From Anisodus tanguticus (taxonomy: Eukaryota; Streptophyta; Magnoliopsida; Solanales; Solanaceae), in NCBI GenBank assembly GCA_034509755.1, contig JAVYJV010000035.1:1-64000 (forward strand): DNA of 64,000 nt, given 5' to 3'. The notes beneath the pieces were generated by a model, which searched no databases, had not been told where the DNA came from, and saw only the letters and a list, made by a program, of their open reading frames with translations. The position numbers and the translations under genes were made by a program. Positions 43,333-54,776 of the stretch are shown one piece after another (position 1 is the first letter of the stretch; the number at the start of each line of letters is the position of its first letter).

Positions 43333-44325
43333 AAGAAATAAATGAGAAAATAATTTATCTTTTGTTATTTTGTGGAAAATAATTTTCAATGAAATTTCGT
43401 CCATTAAATAATTTCTTTTCCGATAAAAGAGTCTATTTTTTATTAAAAGTAAAACATAAACACTAATTTTAAGATTCTTATAGTTAATTTTGTTTTATTT
43501 CTTTTTTCTCATTTGTTTAGTATTAAAAGCTTTGTTATTTCTTTTAATGGTAAAAGAATTTTTTTAACAAATCCTACATTTTCAGATTATTTTTTTGAAA
43601 ATAAATTTTTACCAAAGCTTAAAATAAAATTTTCTTAATTAAATTTGTTTGAACGAATAAACTGAAATTTAAATTTTAAAATTCTATAAATTCTAATCTT
43701 GTAAAAAAAGAAAAACTGTTTAAAATTCTAAAGATATTCAAATATTGTTCTTAAATATAAATAAATATTATTAAATTTAAGTATAGTGAATTTGATAATT
43801 TTTAGCTCAAATAAAATTATAAGAAATTCAGAAAATGTTTCAAAAGAAATGCTTAAAAACTATAATTTAGAAAAATTACTTCTATATTCTTAATTTAATT
43901 AAATTCTTTAAAAATCATAAAAAGAAAAACATTTAATATATAAAAAGAGATTAACGTTGATTAAAGCTAAAAACTTACCTTTTGAAACAAACTAAAATTT
44001 TTTCAAATCAATAATTTAAGAATAAATTACACAATCAAAATACTAAAAAAAGAAAACACCTATGAAATTATTTCTGAAAACTAAAATTAGAAATGGCTTT
44101 TCTACTAAAATTTTTTTCTTTTTTTTAAAATTTTTCTAAGATTTAATATGCATACACACATACATTTCTAAATAGATAGTAGAAAGAAAAATAAAGAAAA
44201 ATTATTTAGTCAGATAGAAAAAATTTCACTCACATTTTCTAAATTTTATTTTTTATTAAATGACATATGATGATCAATTAAAATAATATTTGTAAAAAAA
44301 CTAGAGATTTAAAAAAAAAGAATTT

Positions 44326-46014
44326 CTAGGCATCTTTACCTTTATCTTCTTTTAAACTTACTGTTCTGTTAAAAACAAATTTAGATTTATTTGTGTCAGT
44401 ATCAACAGAAAAGAAACCATTTCTTTCAAATTGAAATTTATCGTAAATTTTTGCAGATAAAATTGAATCTTCAATTAAAGAATTTTCAATAACTGTTAAA
44501 GAATTACGATTACAATCTGACAAGAAACCTCCAGGTACTTGTTCTTTATCTTCTGGATTTTTATGATTAAATAAACGTTCATATAAACGAACTTCACATT
44601 TTATTGGATTAGACACCCAATGTATAAATGCTTTAGGTTTTTTTTCTATTTGTTCTATTGATTTTGCATTTACTTGTACTTCAATTATTTTATTATTTTC
44701 TTTTATAATATCAACTACTTCTATTACAAAATTAGCATACCTTAAACCTACAGATTGATCTTTTGTTAAACGACGATATCCTTTCTCTGTATTATTTTCT
44801 CTAAAGTCACTTTCTTCTATATAAATAATTTCATCAAAACAAATTTGATGTACACCTCTTTCAGGCTGATTAGGAAAATCTGGAACTTCAATTTTAGAAT
44901 TTTTTTTTTCATCAGGTAAATTAAGTATTCTTATTTTTAATGGTTCTAATACAGCCATTACACGTTTAGCATTCAAATTAAGTTCATCTCGGACAATTGC
45001 TTCAAGCATTTGAGGATCTACTGATGTTAAAGCTCCAGTTAAACCCATTTGAGCACAAAAATTGTTTATAGAGTTTGCTGGAAAACCTCTACGTCTCAAA
45101 GCTGTCAAAGTCCATAACCTAGGATCATCCCAATCAGCGACAATTTTTTCTTCTATTAATTTAGCTATTTTACGTTTTGAAATTACAGTATAATTAATAT
45201 TTAATCTACCATACTCCCATTGCACAGGACAATAAATACCAAGTGTATTACATAACCAATAATAAGATGATCTTCTTGATTGAAATTCTTTTGTACATAA
45301 AGAATGAGTAATGTTTTCTAAAGAATCTACTAAACAATGTGTAAAATCATATGTTGGATAAATACACCATTTATTACCAGTACGATTATGTTCAATAAAT
45401 TTGATTCTATATGCAACTGGATCAACTTTACCTTCTTCTAAAATAATTTTCATTCTAAGTGTAGCTTCTCCTTCACCAAAAATTCCTTGACGCATTTGTT
45501 CAAACATTTCTAAATTTTCTTCAACACTTCTATCTCTCCATGGACTTAATTTAACTTCAAAGCCTTTCATTTCTTCAGCTTTTTGATGGCATACATATGC
45601 ATGCCCTTTTTTGATTAAATTAATTGCGAAGGCATATAATTGATCAAAATAATCAGAAGAATAAGTAATTTTGTAAGGTTTATATCCTAACCAACCAACC
45701 ATTTCAATTATACAATCAACAAATCTTTGTTCTTCTTTTTCTGGATTTGTATCATCAAATCTCAGAAAACATATTCCATTATTAGCTTTAGAATATCCAA
45801 AGTTTATATTTATAGCTTTTGCATGTCCAATATGAAGAATTCCATTAGGTTCTGGGGGAAATCTTGTTCTAACTTGACCTTTAATTTCTTTAACATGATT
45901 CTTTAATAAACTTTCAGTCAATTCTGTAATTACATAACCATCAGTTTCATGATTGCTTCCTACAGCATGAAAATGAGCTTTATTCTTAATTAATTCTAAA
46001 AACTTTTCAGTCAT
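44326..46014 (-). CDS. QARS1: Cytosolic glutaminyl-tRNA synthetase, lacking the N-terminal domain
   Basis: This class I synthetase charges tRNA-Gln with glutamine in the cytosol. It is one uninterrupted reading frame of 562 residues, with start ATG at 46014 and an in-frame TAA 15 bp upstream. The catalytic core starts almost at once: [17 protein letters not shown] carries the HIGH motif at residues 61-64, followed by [12 protein letters not shown]. The KMSKS-equivalent VISKRK is at 277-282. The C-terminal anticodon-binding beta barrels contain [22 protein letters not shown] and [12 protein letters not shown]. Animal GlnRS is usually near 775 residues, with a YqeY-like tRNA-binding domain of about 200 residues in front. 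That domain is absent here, and no splice acceptor joins this frame to an upstream exon. It is intronless, unlike most neighbours. It diverges from ORC1 across 731 bp. Confidence 0.96.
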   Translation of the reverse strand: MTEKFLELIKNKAHFHAVGSNHETDGYVITELTESLLKNHVKEIKGQVRTRFPPEPNGILHIGHAKAININFGYSKANNGICFLRFDDTNPEKEEQRFVDCIIEMVGWLGYKPYKITYSSDYFDQLYAFAINLIKKGHAYVCHQKAEEMKGFEVKLSPWRDRSVEENLEMFEQMRQGIFGEGEATLRMKIILEEGKVDPVAYRIKFIEHNRTGNKWCIYPTYDFTHCLVDSLENITHSLCTKEFQSRRSSYYWLCNTLGIYCPVQWEYGRLNINYTVISKRKIAKLIEEKIVADWDDPRLWTLTALRRRGFPANSINNFCAQMGLTGALTSVDPQMLEAIVRDELNLNAKRVMAVLEPLKIRILNLPDEKKNSKIEVPDFPNQPERGVHQICFDEIIYIEESDFRENNTEKGYRRLTKDQSVGLRYANFVIEVVDIIKENNKIIEVQVNAKSIEQIEKKPKAFIHWVSNPIKCEVRLYERLFNHKNPEDKEQVPGGFLSDCNRNSLTVIENSLIEDSILSAKIYDKFQFERNGFFSVDTDTNKSKFVFNRTVSLKEDKGKDA

Positions 46015-46745
46015 TTTCAATAAACTTTATCAATTTACACAAATAAATAAATGATGTGGAAAACTAAGTAAAAAATTTTTTGAAATAAATTAAAGAATAA
46101 TTTTTGATGTATAAGCAAAAAAGAGAAACATTATTAATGAAATAACCAGAAAAAATGTGGATATTGTTTATAGTTAATGAGTTACGTGTTGATGTGTTGT
46201 CAATAGAAACATAAATCAAACAAAAATAAAAAAATATATAAAACGGCTTATTAAATATTTTACCTTTAGAATAAATAAACTTTTTAGAAAATAGACAATT
46301 AATTATAAATCATAAACATAACAATCTAAACAAGTTCAAAAATATAATTTTTTCTCTTAAAAAAAAACGCTGGTAATCGGCTTTTAAACTTTTGGCTTAA
46401 AAATCAACTTTTTGAAGTTTGTAAACAACAAATTTTTAGCGCCAACTTCAAACTGCTAAATTGTAAACTTTGCATGCTTTATAAAAAAGGCTTATATCAA
46501 AAACAATACTAACTTATGTTGAATGAGACAGTCTAATGAACATGCGTGAAAATTTAAATAAGTTATGGAAAAGTAAGTTGATAAAAGTATATCATAAAAA
46601 AAAAGAAATTAAGAGTTTAATGAAGATATAATTTCAGGACAAAAAAATCTTAACTAAGCTTGAAAAAATTATTGAGTTTTTTAAAAACATTATTTCGAAA
46701 TAGAAAACTGTATAATTTTGGAGAAACTTTTTTACATGATTGATT
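46015..46745. other. Divergent intergenic region, GlnRS / ORC1
   Basis: This 731-bp region must hold both promoters. It contains an E2F-like GCGCCAA at 46439-46445. A possible 5' noncoding exon of ORC1 may use a donor GTAAGT near 46573 and an acceptor TTTCAG near 46637, but the frame does not connect to ORC1. Confidence 0.45.
46433..46447. promoter_or_regulatory. E2F-like GCGCCAA core between GlnRS and ORC1
   Basis: TTTTTAGCGCCAACT matches half of the E2F consensus (TTTSGCGCSAAA). It lies about 300 bp before ORC1, a classic E2F target in animals. Binding is inferred. Confidence 0.35.
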
Positions 46746-47990
46746 ATGGCAAGTAAGAGATTTAAAAACGATCTTGATCTTGTAAAAAGTTCTTTACATG
46801 CTACTTACTCAAATAATGAATTGACATGTAGAAAAAAAGAGTTTGATAATATTTACAACTTCGTAAAAGGTTTAATTCAACAAAAAATTGGCGGGTAAGT
46901 AAATTTTTAATTAGGTAAACTTTAATTTTCCAATCTTATTTCTCAGTTGTATGTATATTTCTGGAGTCCCAGGTACAGGTAAAACAGCTACAGTTAATTG
47001 TGTGATGAAAAAAATAAACAAAGAATATTCAAAAAAAATTAAATATTTAGAAATAAATGGATTTAGTTTATCTAAACCAGATAAATTTTACTCTAGTTTT
47101 TATGAGGTAAGTTTCTTTTTAAATTTTTGTCTGTAAAAATAATCAAAATTCAAATTTAGAAATTATTTGGTTGTAAAATTAGTAAACAAAAAGCAATTGA
47201 AGAATTAGATGATTATTTTAACAAAGAAAAAAAAAAAGATTTAGTTATTGTTTTACTTTTAGATGAATTAGATTTGTTATGTACCACAAAACAAGATATT
47301 TTGTATCATTTATTTGATTGGCCTCATAGAAGTAATTCACGTTTAGTAATTTTAGCTATAGCTAATAAAATGGATTTACCTGAAACAATGACAATGAATA
47401 AAATTCAATCTAGAATAGGTTTAACTAGATTAACATTTTCTCCCTATACTTATCAAGAATTTGAGGAAATATTGAAATCAAGAATAAAAAATTTAATAGA
47501 TTTTGATGGAACTGGTCTAAATTTAATTTGTAGAAAAGTTGCTGCTATTTCTGGAGATGCAAGACGTGTTTTAGATTTAGCAAGTAGAGCAATAAATATT
47601 GCCGAGCAAGAAAAGCCAAGAGAAAAAAAAATAAAAGTTACTTTAAATCATGTTAAAGAAGCAGTTCAGGAAGTTTTTTCAACAAGTAAAATAATAGGTA
47701 TTAAAACTGCTTCTGAACAGGAAAAAATTTTGTTAACAGCTATTTTACAAGAATTTCGTACACAGCAAGTTCAAGAAACTAATTTTGATAAAATTTATTC
47801 TCATCATGTCGAATATTGTTTTACAAATAAAAGGTATGTTCCATCGGTAGAAGAATTCATTAGTTTTGCAGAAGTTTTATCAGAAAAAGGACTAATTTTC
47901 ATTGAAAAAAGTGAATGTGTAACTGAAAAAAGAATAAGTTTAAATTTACCAATAAGTGAAGTTAATATTGCTTTAGAAGATTTTAAATAA
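46746..47990 (+). CDS. ORC1: Origin recognition complex subunit 1, AAA+ core only
   Basis: ORC1 is the main ATPase of the origin recognition complex, loading CDC6 and MCM at replication origins. Exons are 46746-46894, 46947-47106 and 47160-47990, giving 379 residues. The linker segment CRKKEFDNIYNFV precedes Walker A GVPGTGKT at residues 56-63. Walker B is LLLDELDLL, with D138 and E139. Next come ARLV-like LVILAIANKMDLPE (sensor 1), RIGLTRLTFSPYTYQEF and SGDARRVLDLASRA (sensor 2). The C-terminal winged-helix follows. Human ORC1 is 861 residues and starts with a BAH domain and a long disordered region; both are absent here, and an in-frame TGA lies just upstream of the chosen ATG. A separate upstream exon cannot be fully excluded. 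The gene ends 13 bp from the DcpS stop on the other strand. Confidence 0.95.
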
Positions 47991-47996
47991 TTTTTA

Positions 47997-48002
47997 ATAA
48001 AA
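47997..48002 (+). promoter_or_regulatory. Poly(A) signal AATAAA for ORC1
   Basis: AATAAA lies inside the 13-bp gap between the ORC1 and DcpS stop codons. Cleavage would therefore fall within the DcpS coding region on the opposite strand. Confidence 0.4.
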
Positions 48003-48003
48003 A

Positions 48004-48978
48004 TTAAATTGTATTTTTTTTTAACAAAAACGCTTGACTCAATTGATCAGAACTTTTTGCTCTAAAAATTATTTTTGCTTTTTTATAATAATTACTATCT
48101 ATTTCAAGGTTTGTTATTACTGTTTCTAATGAATGTGAACTACTTATATTCAGTCGCGGTCTTTGATATCTTGATGTAACAAAATGAATATGTAAATGGT
48201 AGTAAGATGGTTGATAGTGAAAATATATTTGTAATTTGTTTGAATTAATATCATATTTTTCTTTAATAATATTTTTACTTTTGGTTTTAATATTATTCAA
48301 AAGATCTAAGTGATCTCCTGTCAAATCTCTTATAGATTTTATATTTTTTTGTTTGATAATGGCAACTAAATAAAAATTTTCTATTTTAATGCCATCCCAT
48401 TTCAAATCGGGTAATAAAATAAATCCATTAATTGGATCATCATCTTCAAAAACAATTCTTTCAGCTTCTTGTTTATGATCTAAAATATTGTAAACCCATT
48501 CAATTGAATTTTTACTATCTGTAATAAAAGGTAAAGTTATATTATTGTAATCTTCTGGTGTTTCTTCTATCATTATCCAGTCACTTTTCATATATTTAAG
48601 AAAATGTTTATCTGTTGCAGGATGTATTATTGTCAGCTTGTTTTTATTTTCAATCATTGTGTCAAATAAAAAACTACTATAGATGTCATTTTGAAGAATT
48701 TTTTCTAGATCGGAGTTTTCTTCTAATAAATCCTCAATAAGCTCTTTATTGAATGGTTTTTTTTCAATCATCACTAAAGTTCTTTCATTGTTATAAGTAG
48801 CTTCAAAAATTAAGCTTTTATCCTCAGCCGCATTATCTATTAATTTAACAAATTTCAATTTATTAAGAGAAAAATTAGATACCTCAAGAGATGCTTTTGT
48901 ATCTATTTTTTTTAATGATTCATTTTTATCATCATTTATTTCTTCATCAATTTTACGTTTTAAATTATCGTTAGACAT
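48004..48978 (-). CDS. DCPS: Scavenger mRNA-decapping enzyme DcpS
   Basis: DcpS hydrolyses the cap left after 3'-5' mRNA decay, releasing m7GMP. This is one open frame of 324 residues (human 337), starting at ATG 48978; upstream in-frame codons have no ATG. The N-terminal 25 residues are charged and basic, possibly a nuclear localisation signal (LKRKIDEE). The swapped N-terminal domain follows. The central part has the family segment GFILLPDLKWDG. The HIT catalytic block is HYQPSYYHLHIHF, with the histidine triad HLHIH at about residues 261-265. A conserved C-terminal part follows (NLEIDSNYYKKAKIIF). All catalytic histidines are present and the frame is clean. It converges on ORC1 so closely that their 3' UTRs must overlap. 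An E2F-like motif lies 150 bp upstream. Confidence 0.96.
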   Translation of the reverse strand: MSNDNLKRKIDEEINDDKNESLKKIDTKASLEVSNFSLNKLKFVKLIDNAAEDKSLIFEATYNNERTLVMIEKKPFNKELIEDLLEENSDLEKILQNDIYSSFLFDTMIENKNKLTIIHPATDKHFLKYMKSDWIMIEETPEDYNNITLPFITDSKNSIEWVYNILDHKQEAERIVFEDDDPINGFILLPDLKWDGIKIENFYLVAIIKQKNIKSIRDLTGDHLDLLNNIKTKSKNIIKEKYDINSNKLQIYFHYQPSYYHLHIHFVTSRYQRPRLNISSSHSLETVITNLEIDSNYYKKAKIIFRAKSSDQLSQAFLLKKNTI

Positions 48979-49126
48979 TTTATAATAAATCTTTTGCTTG
49001 TATTTCAATTTTTTTTCAAATTCTGATATTTTTCTTCTTTTTTTTTTTTTTTTGAAAACAACTCCACCTTTTATTACTTATGGATTTTTGAAAAACTATT
49101 TTTTCTATCAAAAGGTTAAAAAACTT

Positions 49127-49138
49127 AGCGCCAAAAAA
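49127..49138. promoter_or_regulatory. E2F-like AGCGCCAAAAAA upstream of DcpS
   Basis: AGCGCCAAAAAA is the best match in the window to the GCGCCAAA half of the E2F consensus. It lies about 150 bp before the DcpS start codon. Confidence 0.35.
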
Positions 49139-50751
49139 TTTATTTTTTAATTGATGAAATTGAAGTTCAATAAAAGTTTAAGAACTTAACTTTTGCTACA
49201 TTGTCAAATTATAATCTATATAATCAATGAAAACATTGTTTTATAACCAATCAAATAAACTACATTAAGAAATAAAAATCCTAGTTCATTCTTTAACACT
49301 TTTATCTACAAAACTTTTAAAACTTATTCATTTAGATATCATTGAAATTGATTTTTCTATTAAAAATTTTTAAGCTAAAGATTTTCATTTAAAATTTTTC
49401 AGTTTTTTATGTTTTTGCATCTTAGGTTATTGATCTAAAGTTTTATCAATAATTTTTTTTCCTAAAATTTAGCCAAAATTATAAACTCATCAATTTATTT
49501 TTAAAACTTTTTTTTGATTGGAAAAAGTGGTATAATCTTTGTTTTTAACTAAAAAAGTTTAATTTTAAATCTAAACTTAAAACTATAAAATTTGAAGATA
49601 TGAAAATTTATCCGAAAAAAATCTTCCCAATCTTTTCTAAATATGTTTCTGTTTTACAACCTAATATATTCATTTCTATTTATATTTTAACTGAAAAAAT
49701 TTAAAATTATTTAACAAGAAAATTTTTGTTTTTATAATTAGTATCCATTTTAAAAATAATTTATCCGATATTTCTTTTAATTAAAATTATTCAAACAATT
49801 ATAAGCTTAAATATTTTTATGAAAAAAAAATTTTGTTAAATGTCGAAAGCCTTTTACAAAAACCATTTATTGATACTTTCATCATTTTCTTTTTAATTTT
49901 TTTTTTTGATTATCTAATAATTATTTTTTTTAAAGTCGTAATTGTTAAATAATTATTTAATTGATTCTAAACAAAAGGATTTAAACTAGCCGACTGTATT
50001 TTTAGAATTTCTCTAAAAAAAAGAAAAACTCATTAACATTTTTTTGATTAGCTAGGCGATTTTCAAAAATTTCACGGTCAAAAAAGAAAGATAAATTTTT
50101 TACAAATAAATTGACTTTGATCATAAAACAAGCTGTTTCTTTATATATAAATTTTAAAATCCATTTTTGATACTAATTATTGAATGTTTTACAAATAATT
50201 CTAGCAAACATTTCAAAATCAATTGTTTAATTACAATTCTTTTACATCTTTATTTAAAATTTTTAAGAGTCTTTATTTGAAGTTTAATGTCATAAAAAAT
50301 TGAATTAAAACTAATTAAAAAATATAAAAATACGCATTTTTTAAATGTTTAAGTTTTATAAATATTATACTAAGATTTATTGAATCTTTTTATCTTATTT
50401 ATTTTTTTATTTCCTATTAAGTTAAATTTTTTAAAGTTTGATTTCACTGATTTAGTTTATTTTCATATGTTTAGTTAGTTTTCTTTTTATTTAATTTCTT
50501 TTAAATTTTCTATTTATTTTCTTTTTTTTATTTTATTCAAATTAATTCTTTTTAGCGTATTTTCCATTCAACTTGGTTTTTCCATTTAATTAATTTTTTA
50601 TTAGCTTTTTTTTACTTAGGTCATTTTCACAAATCATTTTGTTTATTTTAATTTTTTTTTCCACTTTTTTCCATCTAATTCATTTAAGTAGTTTTTCTTT
50701 TTTTTAAATTTTTTATTTCGTAGGTTTTTATTCTTTTTTTTTCTATTCACT

Positions 50752-50845
50752 GTTTTTTCTATTTACTATGCTTTCTATTTATCATATTTTCTTTTTAGTA
50801 TATTTTCTTTTTAGTAACTTTTCTATTCAGTAACTTTTCTATTTA
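50752..50845. repeat. Degenerate tandem repeat, about 16-bp unit
   Basis: About six diverged copies with the pattern TTTTCTATTTAGTAAC follow one another inside a strongly T-rich strand-asymmetric zone. No coding or structural role is evident. Confidence 0.55.
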
Positions 50846-51840
50846 ATTTTTTTCTTTTTATTGTTTATTTTATTTTTTGCTAATGCTTATTGAAAAATTA
50901 TTCAAAAAGATAACAATAAAAAAATTTCAAAAATGAAACTTTATAGTAAAAATTAAAAATGATTAAAACCAAGAATATGAAAATGAAATAATTTTTTAAA
51001 AAAAGTCAACAAGTTAGAAAAATATTTTTAATTTTAGAAAATCAACTGGTAAGTTTTAACAAACTAAAAAATTGGGTGATTAGAGTTGAGAGGGAATATG
51101 TTAATAGATTACAAAAGAAGATAAGTTTTTAGATGACAATTTAGAAAAAAAAATTTCAATTAATTGTTAAACTTTTAAATTATTATTAATATTTATTAAC
51201 TTAAAAGCTTAATTAAATTAATATTCTATAAAATGTGTTTAATTTTTTTTCAAAAAACTGTTAATTTAGAATTTCAATAGGATTGCTTAGTGACGATTTG
51301 ATTATGAATTCAATTATTTTTAGTTTTCATAAAAGATTAAACTTTTAGCAAAAATCAGTAAAAATAATTTCAAAAGATATTTTTAAAGAAAAAGCTGTTT
51401 TAATTAAAAAAACAATTTAAACAAAATTTTATTTCAAAAATTTTGGTTCCCTATAGTTTAAGAACAAATTAATTTAATAAAAAAATTTGATTTTAATAAA
51501 AATTTCCACAATCAAGATTACCTTTTGAATTTTATTGGATGAAAATTAAAAAGCTTAAATTAATCTCGTATCTACGTGAATATTTAGAGGAAACACATTG
51601 AATAATTTGAAGGAGAATTTGTTTGTTTTATTAAGTTTCTTCAAAAAAAAAAAAAAAATTGAATGGAATTTTCTCATTACATCAAAATTAAGTTTAAATA
51701 TTTGAAAATGTTTTCTGTTTATAAAAACTTTTACAAAATCACACTAATTATCTTTTAAAAAGTTATTAATAATTTTAAATCAAAATTGTTCAATTATTCC
51801 TCAATATATAAGTTTAATTTTTTATAAAAACAAAACCAAA

Positions 51841-51905
51841 TTTTTATGAAAAAAATTTTATGAAAAAATTTTTTTGAAAAAAAACAAAATTTATGAAAAA
51901 ATTTC
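51841..51905. repeat. Degenerate TTTATGAAAAAA repeat
   Basis: Four imperfect copies of a 12-17-bp TTTATGAAAAAA-like unit. It is simple-sequence DNA in the intergenic desert. Confidence 0.5.
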
Positions 51906-54102
51906 AAGATCAAAAAGTTAAATAAAAAATTTATCTGATTGAGGATAAATTAAACTTCTTAAACAAATTTTAATTTGAAACTTTATCTTAAAACTTAATA
52001 GCCGTATTGATTTGAATAAACCAGAAACGTTTAAAAAATTTTTAATTAAGTTCAAAGTAAACAATGATAAAGTTATTTTAAATTCAAATATTTGTGAAAA
52101 AATAATGAAAATAAAAGTCGAATATATTTGCTATAAAGGTCTTTTATTGATTTAATTAAATTACATAAACAAAGATAAAGTCAATAAAATTTTATGTTAG
52201 ACAATTGTAAAACCAAGCCTCTTTATTATTTTGATTTGTGAAAAAAGATTAGATTCAATTTAGAAGAATTTTTTACTTTTATAGTTTTTTTTTAAAATAA
52301 ATAACATTGTAATTAAACTTTTATTACTAATTAAAAAAACTTATTAATTGATATTTATAAACATATTTTTTGGAATCTTCTTAAAAAATAATTAACGATA
52401 ATTTTAAAATTTGCAATTATATAAATTATTTGATTTAGGTTTATATGTGATAATTATCATAATATTGAAGTTCTTGAAATTAATTATTCATCATTTTTTG
52501 TCGATTTAGCTAAAAAAATTTTTACCATAAATAAGAGATTAAAATGCGTATTCAAAAAACAAAACTAAATATAAAGTGGAAAATTTTTTGATTATTTAAT
52601 ATTAATTAATATTTAACAGAATGACTTTCTTAAACTTTAAACATTGTTTATATGTTGTTAAAATTTTGATAAAAATTTTGAAACAAATTAATGTGATCTT
52701 TTTTTATTAATTAACTTTCATCAATCAAAAATTAATTTATTCAAAAAATTTTAATGGATTGTATTTTGAATAAAAAGTTATTACATTCTGTTTTTGAAAT
52801 AATCAAAAATGGTTTTCTGATTATTAAATTTTAAATCACGTCAAAAATTTTCCACGTGTTAAATTTTATTCTAAATAATCTATTTTTCATTAAAAAGGGA
52901 TTAAATTAATTTAGGTAAATTAATATTTTTTTTCGATAAAAGTTGTTCAAGTGTTTGTTTTCAAAATATTAACCTTTTAAAAGAATATTTTTAAAATAAT
53001 GAATAGCAATTCAGCTTTTTCTTTAACCTTATGTAACTAAAAATCTTATTTGATTAAACAAATCAATAAATAGCTTGTTGTTCTTATATAAAATTTAAAT
53101 TTACAAAAAGAATTAAACTTTTCAAAAACAACTACCATTACAACTACTCATTTTTTAATAATCTTCATTCATGATATTATGTTTGTATTAAACTTATCAT
53201 CATGATTTAAACATAATCATTTTTTTTTTGTTTAATTCACCATCTTTGAGTAATTTTATCTTAAATTATTGTTAAAAAATTATTCACTTTCAATAATTTT
53301 TATCATCATTACTTTTTCAAATTACTATATAAGAATTTTTTCTTCATCATTATTTTTTTGTTCTTCAATAAAAAAGTTTTATCATCATCCTTAGTTTTTC
53401 TAAACACTGGAATTATTATTTTTGACTATTCAGTTCTAAATAATATTTGAAGTTTTTTTTATCTTAAAATCATTTATAATTTTGATAAAGCAAGTTAACG
53501 CTATTCACTAGTTATTCAGAATCATCTTCTTTCGTCTTCTTGTTTCTAACTTGCGTAATTTTGCTATGGAAATTTTGCAAATCATTTTAATGAATAAATG
53601 GAAAATTTTTTTATCTAATGAATCTTCTCTCTCTTTTTCTTTTTAATTTTTATTTATCCAACTTGATGTGTAGAGTGTTTTTATTTTTTTTATTTTTTTT
53701 TTTTTTTTTGAAAAAGCAAACTCATTTGCTTTATTTTTTTTCTGAACAATCAAATTTATTTTTAAATTTTAACAATTTGTTTACTTTGAATTTATAATAG
53801 TTTTGTAATTATAATTGTTTATAATAATTGAAAATTTAATTTGAAAGATTTTTTTATAAGTTTCTTTAATTTGTTAAATTTTATCATCTTTTTTGATATT
53901 GTAATTTTTAATGAAGTGATTTTTATATTTTTCTAAACTGTTTAATCTTGTAATTTAATCAACTTATGATTTTGTTTTTAGAATTGAAAATAATAAAAAG
54001 TAAAAAAAACTTTATAAAAAATTAAACAGAAGACTAATTTGAAAGGAATAAAACTTTTTAGAAAAATCTAATATAAAACTTAAAAAACTCAAGAAAAAAA
54101 AA

Positions 54103-54164
54103 CATAAAAAAGAAAACTAAAAAAAGAAAAACTAAAAAAAGAAAAACTTAAAAAAGAAAAACTC
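54103..54164. repeat. Tandem repeat, 15-bp unit AAAAAAAGAAAAACT
   Basis: Four near-identical, purine-rich copies lie about 600 bp before the NFAT5-like start codon. It is a polypurine slippage array. Confidence 0.65.
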
Positions 54165-54749
54165 TAAATAAATTGAAAATAATAGAAAACTATAAAATTA
54201 AGAAAAAATCTTAGTTTTCTAATTTTTTGATAGAAATTAAAACTTAAATTTTTTGATTAAAACAAAAAATGAACCTTTGACTAGCAAATAAATTGTAATT
54301 GAACAAGTAAAAATATATTAAAAGTATCTATGAAAAAGAGAACTTTTTTTAATAAATAAACTTAATTAAAATTTTATCTAACTGTTTGAATTATCAATTG
54401 TTTAAAAAAAGCAAAATACTAATTAAATTAAAATTAAACTATAGATTATTAAAAGATATCTGTTTATTAAATTAGTTAAACTAAAAAGTTTCAAAAGTAA
54501 TTTATGGAAAGCTTGACTATATATAAAATCAATTTTATTTTTTAATTTTTATAAATTTAATAGTTTTTCTCATTTGAAAACTAATTATGTCGCTAAGCAA
54601 AACTGAAAAAGTTCTATATTCAGTTTTTTAATTTTTCAACTTGAGTTTTAAGTTTAAGATAAAGTAATTTGATTAAATTATTTAAAGAAAGTGTTTTTTA
54701 ATTATTAAACTAAGTGGACTAAAAATAATTTTTTAATAACATTTCAAGA

Positions 54750-54776
54750 ATGAAATTCTGTTTTAAATCAAAATGA
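54750..54776 (+). other. Short upstream ORF overlapping the NFAT5-like start
   Basis: An 8-codon reading frame begins at 54750 and its TGA overlaps the main ATG as ATGA. If both lie on the same mRNA, it could limit initiation at the main start. Whether an intron removes it is unknown. Confidence 0.4.

Larger units (their letters stand above)
34211..44325. other. Ten-kilobase gene desert
   Basis: No protein-coding exon, tRNA or recognisable transposon could be supported in either strand. Most is A/T-rich with degenerate short repeats: T-rich TTCATTTAATTTC-like units at 39060-39460 and TAAATTTGAAAATA-like units at 38080-38420. Exceptions are the promoter-like patch at 35.42-35.77 kb and the tandem repeats listed separately. 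The left part may contain the LAP promoter and noncoding 5' exons. Confidence 0.5.
48979..54772. other. Intergenic desert upstream of DcpS and the NFAT5-like gene
   Basis: DcpS and the NFAT5-like gene diverge from this 5.8-kb region. I see no gene. It holds an E2F-like site near DcpS, a T-rich zone at 50380-50880, simple tandem repeats, and an ATC/ATT-rich stretch at 53140-53400. Long 5' regulatory DNA would suit a developmental or stress transcription factor, but this is inference. Confidence 0.5.

Noticed and set aside
37900..43340. Short repeats as a CRISPR-like or satellite array
   Set aside because: Units are 13-bp simple A/T words with no spacers; they are slippage repeats in a eukaryotic intergenic region.
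53140..53400. ATC-rich stretch as a coding repeat
   Set aside because: Stops in all frames and no splice-supported frame.
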